This document shows, piece by piece, positions 1 to 6,502 of a DNA stretch of 12,305 bases. The notes under the pieces were generated by a model. The model was given only the letters and a program-made list of their open reading frames with translations, was not told where the DNA came from and did no database searches. Numbering within the stretch: the stretch's first letter is position 1; every line of letters begins with the position of its first letter. Source of the stretch: an uncultured Desulfobulbaceae bacterium (GTDB lineage: Bacteria; Desulfobacterota; Desulfobulbia; Desulfobulbales; Desulfobulbaceae); the NCBI GenBank assembly GCA_945787305.1, contig CALZIH010000102.1, forward strand, positions 1 to 12,305, in the 5' to 3' direction. A program made the position numbers and the translations under genes.

Positions 1-99
1 GGGCATTTTGAAATCATTGCTGAAGAGCTTTACGCCTGCTTCAGCCAGGGTCTGCGCCTTTTCCCGGCGAGCTTTTAGAATATTGCTTTGCTTATCCAT
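1..99 (-). CDS. lysS: Lysyl-tRNA synthetase, N-terminal fragment (partial)
   Basis: An open frame starts with ATG at 99-97 and runs off the left edge after 33 codons. It begins MDKQSNILKARREK and continues with an AGVKLFSNDFK segment. Class II bacterial LysRS proteins typically open with a charged helix (IKARxEKxxxLREAG) followed by a PYPNDF-like stretch, and this fragment fits that pattern. The enzyme charges tRNA-Lys in the cytoplasm. The anticodon-binding OB fold and catalytic domain lie outside the window. No good ribosome binding site is visible upstream of the ATG. The next gene upstream on this strand stops at 198, leaving 98 bp between them. The call rests on the short N-terminus alone, so another protein with a similar charged helix is possible. 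Confidence 0.66.
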   Translation of the reverse strand, partial: MDKQSNILKARREKAQTLAEAGVKLFSNDFKMP

Positions 100-197
100 G
101 TGTATATAGAGTTTAGGTTTCTGTGGTTTTGATTTGTCAGGTCCGAGAATATGGTAGTGGCCGGTGGGTTATGCCCAGGTTGTGTGGATTGACATTG

Positions 198-1298
198 TTA
201 TAAAATATCGGCGCGCAGTTTTTCCGAAGTTGATCGGGTCAGGGAAAGTACTCTTTGCGCCAGTTCCGGCGAAAGGGAGCCTGTGCCGCAACTGGGTGTA
301 ATCAGGCTTTGGCGAAGCAGGGCCGCCATATCCCGTTTATCGTTGACAAAGGCTTGCATCTGGGTGCGATAGAGCGTGCTCAGGGATTCTGTGGTTTCGG
401 TGGTGATTTCTTCTTCTCGGGAGGTGGGAATGCCTCCCCAGGCAATAATGCCGCCCCGGTCAAGAAAGGTCGACACTTCATTGTTTAAAGCCGCCATTTT
501 GTCAAAAAAACCATGGGCATCAAAACTGAGAATGTCGATGGCACTACCCAACAGTGTCGACCAGTCGGTGTTGGCACAAACATGGATACCAGCCAGACCT
601 CCGGCTTGATGAATGGCCTCGGCAACCTCGTTGATTATTTCTTTGACCTCCTCCGCGGTAACACCGATAAATGCGGAAGAACCCAGACCGACAAGGGCGG
701 GTTCGTCAATAAACTGGAGTACAGGCTTGCCGGAGATCTCGGCGAGTAGCCGAGTCTGCCATGCAGCCTTCAGGCTGATTCCTTTGATGACCATATCGCG
801 AATGGTATCGTCAAAATATCCTGCTTTGCCCTGTCGGTCCTTGATCCCGGTTAACATTGTAAACGGGCCGGTGACCTGGCCTTTTACTGCGACGAGATTA
901 TTACGTTTGGACAGGGCGTCGGCAAAGAGATAGAGTCCGGCTGCCCTTTCCCTGCTTACCTTAAACCGTGAATTGGTAAGGGTTGCCGGATCTTCCACAA
1001 CGGCCAGGTATTCTTCGTAAAAAGCGAGCATTTCCTCTTCAAAGCCGGGGCGATTGATATCAAAAATGATGCGACCTTCCGGGTCGGCAAGATTTTCTTC
1101 CGTTATGCAGGGCAGACCTTCGGCAAATTGCGGCATCATCTGCTCGTAGGGATTGTGAGGAAGCTGCGGCCAAAGCGGAATTTCCGGCGTGGCGTTAAAA
1201 ATCCATTGCAAAGCTTTATCATGTTCAGTCAACGGTACGCTGCCTATCAACACCGGCATGCCGTCGGCCGAGAATCGACCTGTTGTTTCGGTCGTCAT
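198..1298 (-). CDS. MetE/UROD-superfamily zinc-dependent methyltransferase (possible folate-independent methionine synthase)
   Basis: A 366-residue protein starting at ATG 1298 (MTTETTGRF). It resembles stand-alone MetE C-terminal/uroporphyrinogen decarboxylase-like proteins: an opening GSVPLTEHDKAL segment with EIPLWPQLP after it, an FIDEPAL strand at about 197-202, an HVC motif at 239-241, an FDAHGF strand near 259, a GGIIAWGGIPTS loop, and PSCGTGSL containing C337. In MetE-like enzymes a His-x-Cys pair plus a later Cys bind the zinc that activates homocysteine thiolate; here these would be H239, C241 and C337. The large N-terminal half of classical MetE is absent, so the methyl donor is probably not polyglutamyl methylfolate handled in the usual way; a corrinoid protein or other donor is possible. 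The frame is open 25 codons further upstream to a GTG at 1373, but that stretch is a dispersed repeat. ATG 1298 has GAGGT six bases upstream. The substrate is not established. Confidence 0.72.
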   Translation of the reverse strand: MTTETTGRFSADGMPVLIGSVPLTEHDKALQWIFNATPEIPLWPQLPHNPYEQMMPQFAEGLPCITEENLADPEGRIIFDINRPGFEEEMLAFYEEYLAVVEDPATLTNSRFKVSRERAAGLYLFADALSKRNNLVAVKGQVTGPFTMLTGIKDRQGKAGYFDDTIRDMVIKGISLKAAWQTRLLAEISGKPVLQFIDEPALVGLGSSAFIGVTAEEVKEIINEVAEAIHQAGGLAGIHVCANTDWSTLLGSAIDILSFDAHGFFDKMAALNNEVSTFLDRGGIIAWGGIPTSREEEITTETTESLSTLYRTQMQAFVNDKRDMAALLRQSLITPSCGTGSLSPELAQRVLSLTRSTSEKLRADIL

Positions 1299-1304
1299 TG
1301 TTTT

Positions 1305-1309
1305 ACCTC
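1305..1309 (-). promoter_or_regulatory. Ribosome binding site that fixes the methyltransferase start
   Basis: GAGGT on the minus strand lies six bases before ATG 1298. It supports that start over the in-frame GTG at 1373, which has no Shine-Dalgarno sequence and lies inside a repeat. Confidence 0.7.
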
Positions 1310-1323
1310 GTTTTTTATCAATT

Positions 1324-1423
1324 GTCGGAGCTGAAAAAGCCTCGCCACCGACGGTGGAAATGTTATAACTCACTGTATTTCCCTATAGTACATGTAGCGT
1401 TTTTGGTTTTTTACGAGTTCATC
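1324..1423 (-). repeat. Dispersed repeat of about 100 bp, copy A
   Basis: Read on the minus strand this begins GATGAACTCGTAAAAAACC and ends GGCGAGGCTTTTTCAGCTCCGAC. It aligns without gaps over 90 bases with the plus-strand copy at 6400-6489. I count 73 identities out of 90 (about 81%), and the final CCGAC aligns after a one-base shift. The element supplies codons 1-17 or so of the spurious upstream extension of the methyltransferase frame. In this copy the 3' inverted-repeat arm has decayed (CTTTTTCAG in place of CTTTTTACGA), so the terminal dyad seen in copy B is imperfect here. Confidence 0.85.
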
Positions 1424-1546
1424 ATCAATTCAGTGCCGGGAAATTCACTGGTGGTTATCAGAATATGTTATCTGCAGATGTCGTTTCTGTCATGTGTGAG
1501 ATTTTTTGTTCAAGCTTTCTATACCTAGTGCGAACGCTGGCCGATG
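1424..1546. other. Spacer between rlmD stop and repeat copy A
   Basis: No gene or convincing terminator is visible. There is a 10-bp palindrome ATCTGCAGAT at 1470-1479. On the minus strand a TTGACA overlaps the rlmD stop (1550-1545). A weak TAGGTA follows 17 bases later (1527-1522), which could be a poor promoter for the methyltransferase. I rate that promoter as unlikely because the -10 matches only two of six positions. Confidence 0.3.
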
Positions 1547-2863
1547 TCAATTTTTTTCAAGAACCGCCAGGCATTCGATGTGGTGGGTCTGGGGAAACAT
1601 ATCTACCGGATTAACTGAGGTGAGCCGATAACCCTCCCGGGTGAGTGTTTGCACATCTCGGGTCAGTGTAGCGGGATCACAGGAAATATAGAGGATTTTA
1701 TCGGCTTGCAGGCTGGGCAGCATTGTGGTCGACCGTCCGAGACCCTGGCGGGGAGGATCAAGCAGGATAGTATCATAACGGTATCCTTGAGCACAAAGTC
1801 TTTGCAGGTGATGGCTGACATTGCCACAGATGAAGCGGCATCCATCTCTTCCGGCATCTTGAGCGTTTTTTTGTGCCGCCTGAATGGAAAAGGTGTTGTG
1901 TTCTATTCCCGTGACCTCAGCTCCGGCAAGGGCCAGGGGAATCGAGAAATTACCCATGCCGCAGAACAGATCCAAGACTTTTTTACCATCGACCGGGCCG
2001 GCCTTTTTTAGGGTGAGGTTCACCAATTGCTCATTCTGTTCCGGGTTAACCTGGAAGAAACAGCGGCTGTCCCAGCCTAATGTATATGTATGGCTACCTA
2101 GAGAAAAAGATTGCTGGAGAAGAAGCGGTTTCGAGACAAAGGTGGTCTTTCGTTGTCTCTGCAGGGAAAGCCCTCTGAGGCCGGTTACCTTTCGCATTGT
2201 ATCTAGCAGAAGTCGTGGCGGACGTTTTGCTGTCAAGAGATGCAATGTTGCGGTAATCGAACTGTCGGCTGGAGAACAATTCAACTCGACCTGTTTGCAA
2301 AAAGCAGAAAGTTCCGTCAGCAGTCCTGAGTGGGTCAGTTGGCTCAATGCTATGTTAAGGGGGGCTGCAGCCAGAGGGCAGTGTCCGATGGGGACAATTT
2401 CATTGCTTTGCATTCTGTGAAAGCCGATATTGCCGTTTTCTGCAAGGTGCAACCGTATCGTGTGTCTATATTCGGTAGCTTTTGGTGATGCAATTGGAAG
2501 TGGTATTTCCTTCTCCGGAAGTACATGTCCGCGGTCCAGCGTTTCAGCGAGTATTTCTTTTTTTATGCTCAGCTGTTCAGGGTATGGGGAATGCTGTAGA
2601 GCACATCCTCCGCAGGTGGTGAATTGGGGACAAAAAGGGGGCACCCGTTTGGGGCTGGGGAGCTCAATATGCAGAAGTTTCGCTTGTATGTATCCGGAAA
2701 ATCTTTTGATTTCAGCAACTCTGACGCGTTCGCCAACAAGAACGAAGGGGACCATAACGACCATGCCGTCATGGAGGTGGCCAAGGCCGTTTCCTCCCGC
2801 TATAATCTTTTTTATTTCAACGGTATGTTCCAATTGCACAGGGGCCTCGTTTAATGCTACCAT
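1547..2863 (-). CDS. rlmD: 23S rRNA (uracil-5-)-methyltransferase, RlmD/RumA type
   Basis: A 438-residue member of the TrmA/RlmC/RlmD family, which uses S-adenosylmethionine to methylate C5 of a uridine (U1939 of 23S rRNA for E. coli RlmD). An N-terminal TRAM domain spans about residues 8-68. Four cysteines fit the family's 4Fe-4S cluster: C78, C84, C87 (in CGGC) and C162 (in GHCPL). The SAM-binding loop DLFCGMGN is at 298-305, preceded by FFQVNPEQNEQL at 269-280. DPPRQGLG is at 369-376, and the catalytic cysteine C395 sits in SCDPATLTRD. E430 near the C-terminus matches the family's general base. Length is normal and all catalytic residues are present. The TrmA/RlmC/RlmD sub-assignment is by resemblance; the Fe-S cluster argues against TrmA. 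The start at ATG 2863 has no strong Shine-Dalgarno sequence, but the next Met is inside the TRAM domain. It is divergent from the response regulator gene. Confidence 0.9.
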   Translation of the reverse strand: MVALNEAPVQLEHTVEIKKIIAGGNGLGHLHDGMVVMVPFVLVGERVRVAEIKRFSGYIQAKLLHIELPSPKRVPPFCPQFTTCGGCALQHSPYPEQLSIKKEILAETLDRGHVLPEKEIPLPIASPKATEYRHTIRLHLAENGNIGFHRMQSNEIVPIGHCPLAAAPLNIALSQLTHSGLLTELSAFCKQVELNCSPADSSITATLHLLTAKRPPRLLLDTMRKVTGLRGLSLQRQRKTTFVSKPLLLQQSFSLGSHTYTLGWDSRCFFQVNPEQNEQLVNLTLKKAGPVDGKKVLDLFCGMGNFSIPLALAGAEVTGIEHNTFSIQAAQKNAQDAGRDGCRFICGNVSHHLQRLCAQGYRYDTILLDPPRQGLGRSTTMLPSLQADKILYISCDPATLTRDVQTLTREGYRLTSVNPVDMFPQTHHIECLAVLEKN

Positions 2864-2932
2864 GGTTTCAGATGTCAGAAGTAAAGAGAGATACCATGTT
2901 TTTCCTGTTGGTGATATGAATTGTTGGAAATC

Positions 2933-2966
2933 AAGAGGGTCAAGATCTCAAGCACCCTCTTCTTTT
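2933..2966 (+). terminator. Terminator-like hairpin in the leader of the response regulator gene
   Basis: An 8-bp perfect stem AAGAGGGT (2933-2940)/ACCCTCTT (2954-2961) with a 13-base loop is followed by CTTTTTG. It has the form of a weak rho-independent terminator on the plus strand. No plus-strand gene ends here, because the gene on the left is transcribed the other way. It may therefore act in the 5' leader of the following gene, or be a leftover. The U tract is short. Confidence 0.45.
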
Positions 2967-3069
2967 TGACTTAACAGTGGAGAGTTGTTGTAAACCTGCA
3001 ATCAGCAAGTTAGATTGTCCGCTAGTGAAAGAAACGTTTGAATCCGTTTGTTGTAGATTTTTTCAAGCC

Positions 3070-4329
3070 ATGCAAGAAATAAAGAACAAACCGAAAATAC
3101 TGGTCGTGGACGATGAACACGTGCATCGGTACATGTTGACCTCCCTGCTTTCTGAATGGGGGTGGGAGTGTGCCGAGGCGGATGATGGCGTGACCGCGGT
3201 TGAGGCTGTTGAGCAGGGACCCTTTGATGCCATCTTGATGGATGTGCGGATGACCGTCATGGATGGCATGGAGGCGTTGCAAAAAATACATGCCATAAAC
3301 CCGGCCATCCCGGTGGTTATAATGACTGCATATTCCTCCGTTGACTCGGCGGTGGCGGCTATCAAAAAAGGAGCCCATGATTACCTGACCAAGCCTCTTG
3401 ATTTCGATCGTTTGCGTGAGACGCTGGAGGTGGCGATGGGCCATCGGTCGCAAACCGAAACATCTGCTTTGTCGGGTGAGTCCTTTGGCGATGATGATCG
3501 AATTATCGGTTCTTCCGAAACCATGCAGGATCTTTGGGATATGGTACTCCATGTCGCCCCCACAGAAGCAACGGTACTGATTACAGGTGAGTCCGGAACC
3601 GGTAAGGAGCTGGTTGCGTCCGGTGTACACTATAAAAGCCATCGGGCCAAAGGGCCCTTTATCAAGGTTAATTGTGCTGCTCTTGCTGAGAACTTGTTGG
3701 AATCCGAGCTGTTCGGTCATGAAAAGGGGGCATTTACCGGTGCTGATCTTCAGGAACATGAATTGCAGCGTGTGGGTGGTCAGGAGACCTTATCGGTTGA
3801 TGTCCGCATTATAACCGCCACCAACCGTGACCTTGAAAATGAGGTTGCCCTGGGTAATTTCAGAGAAGATCTTTTCTACCGGCTGAACGTGGTTGTTCTT
3901 GATGTGCCCGCTTTACGTGATAGACAGGGAGACATCCCGTTATTGTCTGAGTATTTTCTTCGCACTTTTGCGGAAAAAAATAATCGTCAGGTAACCGCAA
4001 TAACACCCGAGTGTATGGATGTCCTCAACCGCTATCCCTGGCCGGGTAATGTTCGTGAGCTGGAAAATTCCATAGAGCGAGCGGTTATTCTCATGCGAGG
4101 GGAATACCTTGATATAAACGCTCTGCCGTTGACTATTCAACGCTGGGCCGACAAGCATGCACCAACCGAAGTGGCTGAACCCGCAACCTTGAAAGAGGCG
4201 GAAAAGGCGTTGATCCTCAAGACCCTGGAAGAGACAGGAGGGAATCGCAGCGAGGCGGCCAGGCGTCTACAGATTACCCGCAAGACCCTGCTCAACAAGT
4301 TGAAAAGTTATGAGGAGCAGGTGGGCTGA
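3070..4329 (+). CDS. NtrC-family sigma54 response regulator with an internal deletion that removes Walker B
   Basis: From ATG 3070 (MQEIKNKPKILVVDDEH) the protein has 419 residues. The receiver domain (about 9-120) keeps all key residues: acidic pair D14/D15, phosphoacceptor D58 in ILMDVRM, T86 and K108. The AAA+ domain (about 148-355) has Walker A GESGTGKE at 173-180, sigma54-contacting GAFTGA at 220-225, RVGG, FREDLFYRLNV, and PWPGNVREL at 323-331. A Fis-type helix-turn-helix spans about 377-415. In the family, about 34 residues lie between GAFTGA and LQEHELQRVGG, carrying GRF..ADGGTLFLDEIG (Walker B) and LLRV. Here GAFTGAD runs straight into LQEHELQRVGG at 3745-3750, in frame. Without Walker B, ATP hydrolysis and open-complex formation should fail, so this may be a non-functional or DNA-binding-only regulator, unless the loss is an assembly error. 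The open frame extends upstream to GTG 2977, but that addition precedes a normal receiver start and has no ribosome binding site. No partner kinase is in the window. Confidence 0.85.
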   Translation: MQEIKNKPKILVVDDEHVHRYMLTSLLSEWGWECAEADDGVTAVEAVEQGPFDAILMDVRMTVMDGMEALQKIHAINPAIPVVIMTAYSSVDSAVAAIKKGAHDYLTKPLDFDRLRETLEVAMGHRSQTETSALSGESFGDDDRIIGSSETMQDLWDMVLHVAPTEATVLITGESGTGKELVASGVHYKSHRAKGPFIKVNCAALAENLLESELFGHEKGAFTGADLQEHELQRVGGQETLSVDVRIITATNRDLENEVALGNFREDLFYRLNVVVLDVPALRDRQGDIPLLSEYFLRTFAEKNNRQVTAITPECMDVLNRYPWPGNVRELENSIERAVILMRGEYLDINALPLTIQRWADKHAPTEVAEPATLKEAEKALILKTLEETGGNRSEAARRLQITRKTLLNKLKSYEEQVG

Positions 4330-4360
4330 CAACCTGTCCTTATCGGGAAAAAAACCAACC

Positions 4361-6280
4361 ATGCAACAGTCCGTTTCCTTTCGTTATCTGGCGCTGATGG
4401 CGGCCTCACTTTCTGTCCACCGTCTTCTACTTTCCGAACAGGACTTGCCGACTCTCCTCCAGGGAATCTGTGACCGACTTGTCTACGATAAACTGAACCG
4501 TTCAGCCTGGATTGTATTGCTCGATGATGAGGTTGGCAGCGTGATCACCGCCGAAACCGGGCTTGGGGAACGTTTCAATCCGATTATGGAACAGTTGCGT
4601 AACTCACGATTGCCCAATTGCGGCAGTAAATGCCTGGAGCAGCAAGATGGAGCAGCCATACTCTGCGACGACTGCGATTGCGGAGTTTGCAGTCCTGATG
4701 CCGGTGGGCAATGTCAGGCTATTGCCGTTGCCATCCGTTGTCGACCTGGCCTTTTTGGTTTTCTTCTTGTGGAGAATCACTCACCTTTGGGGGCCGACCA
4801 GGCCGAGCTGGTTCTCTATGAGGAAGTTGCGGACTCTCTCACCAAGGCTCTCCGGAGGCTGTTTACTGCTGAAGAATCAAGGCAGAGAGAACATGAGTTA
4901 AAACAGGTGGAAGAACGGGTTGAACTAGCCCTCTATGCATCACAGGCAGGACTTTGGGATTGGAATATACAAACAGGAGAGATGCATAGCAGCCCCGATC
5001 GCAAGGAAATTTTAGATTATAGAGGGGAAAACGGTAAACAGGGGCTCTCTGCATTACAAGGGGTTATTCACCCTGATGATCAAGACAAGGTTCTGCAGGT
5101 CCTCAATGATCATCTTGTCGGCAACAGTGACGAATACCGAATAGAATATCGTATTAAGGATAAACAGGGTAACTGGAAATGGTTTCTTGATCGCGGCAGG
5201 GTGGTTGAACGGGACGAACAGGATATGCCGGTCCGCATGACAGGTACCCATCTGGACATAACAGGGCAGAAAAAGCAGGATGAAGCCCTGGCCGCTATTC
5301 AGCAACAACTGCATGAGGCCGTAGATCATGAACGAAGCTTTTTGCAGACTGTTATCGATGGGGCCGGCGACCCGGTAATGGCCATAGATTGCGAGTATAA
5401 TATACTTTTGATGAATAAAGTCGCCACCGAAATATTTCAAGTGGATCCCGAAGGCATTCGTCTGGGTGGGCAAAAATGCTATCAGATTTTTTTGGGAACT
5501 GATCAGCCATGTACTGACAGGCGATTTCCCTGTCCAGTGCAGGAAGTACAACAAAGAGGTCAGGCGGTTACCCTTGTCCATAATCCCTACCATGGCAATG
5601 GGATTAATAATACGTTTGAGATTGAGGTCTCGCCATTGCGGGACAAAGAGGGCAACGTCTATGGGAGCATTGAAGTTGCCCGCGATGTAACGGATCGATT
5701 GCGGATTGAAAAAGAGTTGCGTGAGAGTCGATCAAGACTGTACCGCTTGGCCCATCATGATTCCCTGACCGGCCTTCCCAATCGATTATTGTTTAAGGAC
5801 CGTCTTGAACAGGCCCTGTTGAAGGCTCGTCGAGCCAAAACCCTGGTGGCCATTCTTTTCTTGGACCTGGATCATTTTAAGAATATCAACGACACCATGG
5901 GCCATGATGTGGGGGACGACCTGTTGATTGAAGTCGCAGTCCGATTGCTGGCCCAGTGCCGCCAGTCGGATACTGTGGCTCGTTTGGGTGGCGATGAATT
6001 TGTTTTTATTCTCGATGACATCGGTGAACGAGGTAATGTTGAAGTCGTTGCCGGCAAGATTCTTGATGCCATGCTGCAGCCTATCATTGTCAACGGCAAT
6101 GAACTGCAAGTCTCCACCAGTATAGGTATTGCTTTTTACCCTGATGACTCCGATAGCATTGACGGTGTTATCAAGTGTGCGGATACCGCATTATATAAGG
6201 CAAAAAAAGATGGGAGGGGGGGGTACCAGATTTTCAGTTCCGAGATGACCATGCAGGATAATCAACACCGTATTGGCTGA
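4361..6280 (+). CDS. GAF-PAS-PAS-GGDEF diguanylate cyclase sensor
   Basis: From ATG 4361 the protein has 639 residues. An upstream in-frame ATG at 4310 would overlap the regulator by 20 bp; neither start has a good Shine-Dalgarno sequence. Domains in order: GAF-like domain about 23-168 with eight cysteines (87, 91, 102, 105, 107, 110, 118, 127); a PAS_3-type domain about 186-308; a second PAS about 324-451 with GxxCYxxF...PCxxxxxPC cysteines at 373, 384 and 391; and a GGDEF domain about 466-628. The active-site GGDEF is at 543-547 and the inhibitory c-di-GMP site RQSD at 534-537, five residues before it as in feedback-inhibited cyclases. It should therefore make c-di-GMP from two GTP. No transmembrane segment is apparent, so a cytoplasmic sensor is likely. 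It is 31 bp after the regulator stop, so the two are probably co-transcribed. The frame ends shortly after GGDEF, and the tail of an EAL domain follows in another frame: this gene looks like a truncated GGDEF-EAL gene. Confidence 0.87.
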   Translation: MQQSVSFRYLALMAASLSVHRLLLSEQDLPTLLQGICDRLVYDKLNRSAWIVLLDDEVGSVITAETGLGERFNPIMEQLRNSRLPNCGSKCLEQQDGAAILCDDCDCGVCSPDAGGQCQAIAVAIRCRPGLFGFLLVENHSPLGADQAELVLYEEVADSLTKALRRLFTAEESRQREHELKQVEERVELALYASQAGLWDWNIQTGEMHSSPDRKEILDYRGENGKQGLSALQGVIHPDDQDKVLQVLNDHLVGNSDEYRIEYRIKDKQGNWKWFLDRGRVVERDEQDMPVRMTGTHLDITGQKKQDEALAAIQQQLHEAVDHERSFLQTVIDGAGDPVMAIDCEYNILLMNKVATEIFQVDPEGIRLGGQKCYQIFLGTDQPCTDRRFPCPVQEVQQRGQAVTLVHNPYHGNGINNTFEIEVSPLRDKEGNVYGSIEVARDVTDRLRIEKELRESRSRLYRLAHHDSLTGLPNRLLFKDRLEQALLKARRAKTLVAILFLDLDHFKNINDTMGHDVGDDLLIEVAVRLLAQCRQSDTVARLGGDEFVFILDDIGERGNVEVVAGKILDAMLQPIIVNGNELQVSTSIGIAFYPDDSDSIDGVIKCADTALYKAKKDGRGGYQIFSSEMTMQDNQHRIG

Positions 6281-6401
6281 AGGGGTTAAGCAGCAAGAAC
6301 AGCTGCAGTTTTTGCGTGCGTATGGGTGTGATCAGGCGCAGGCCATCAAAGACCAGCCCTGTCGGTGCAGGTCTCGTAAACGGCTTATTATTCAACCTTG
6401 A
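6261..6401 (+). pseudogene. Remnant of the C-terminal end of an EAL domain, out of frame with the upstream GGDEF gene
   Basis: In the frame shifted by +1 relative to the cyclase, 6261-6349 reads INTVLAEGVKQQEQLQFLRA followed by YGCDQAQ. This matches the conserved end of EAL phosphodiesterase domains (xVVAEGVETxEQLxFLRxLGCDxxQGY). After the DQAQ codons (about 6348) the family would continue GYxFSRPL. Here this frame gives unrelated residues up to TGA 6399-6401, whereas the neighbouring frame reads GHQRPALSVQ, which hints at a second frameshift. About 200 residues of EAL, including the catalytic ExL motif and metal ligands, are missing between the end of GGDEF and this remnant. It cannot be active. 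It is strong evidence that the upstream gene once encoded a GGDEF-EAL protein. Confidence 0.75.
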
Positions 6402-6500
6402 TGGACTCGTAAAAAGTCAAAAACGCAAATTGCACAGTACGGAAAAACAATGAGACATAACCTTTCCGCCGTCGATGGCGAGGCTTTTTACGACACCGAC
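6400..6500 (+). repeat. Dispersed repeat of about 100 bp, copy B, with terminal inverted repeats
   Basis: About 81% identical over 90 ungapped bases to copy A (1423-1334, minus strand). Its ends form a perfect 10-bp inverted repeat, TCGTAAAAAG at 6407-6416 and CTTTTTACGA at 6484-6493. It begins within the stop codon of the EAL remnant. It is bracketed further out by ATTATTCAA (6387-6395) and its inverse TTGAATAAT (6505-6513). No transposase is encoded, so it has the look of a non-autonomous palindromic element (REP/MITE-like). I recall CGTAAAAAG-ended intergenic repeats being common in Desulfobacterota genomes, but cannot check that here. Confidence 0.85.
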
Positions 6501-6502
6501 AA

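Noticed and set aside
2977..3069. Upstream GTG start adding 31 residues to the response regulator
   Set aside because: The addition (cysteine-rich, MESCCKPAIS...) precedes a normal receiver start KILVVDDE, has no ribosome binding site, and begins just after the terminator-like hairpin.
3022..3759. 245-codon open frame on the minus strand under the response regulator
   Set aside because: It lies antisense to the receiver and Walker A coding region, has no recognisable domain, and its amino-acid make-up is what a shadow of the regulator frame would give.
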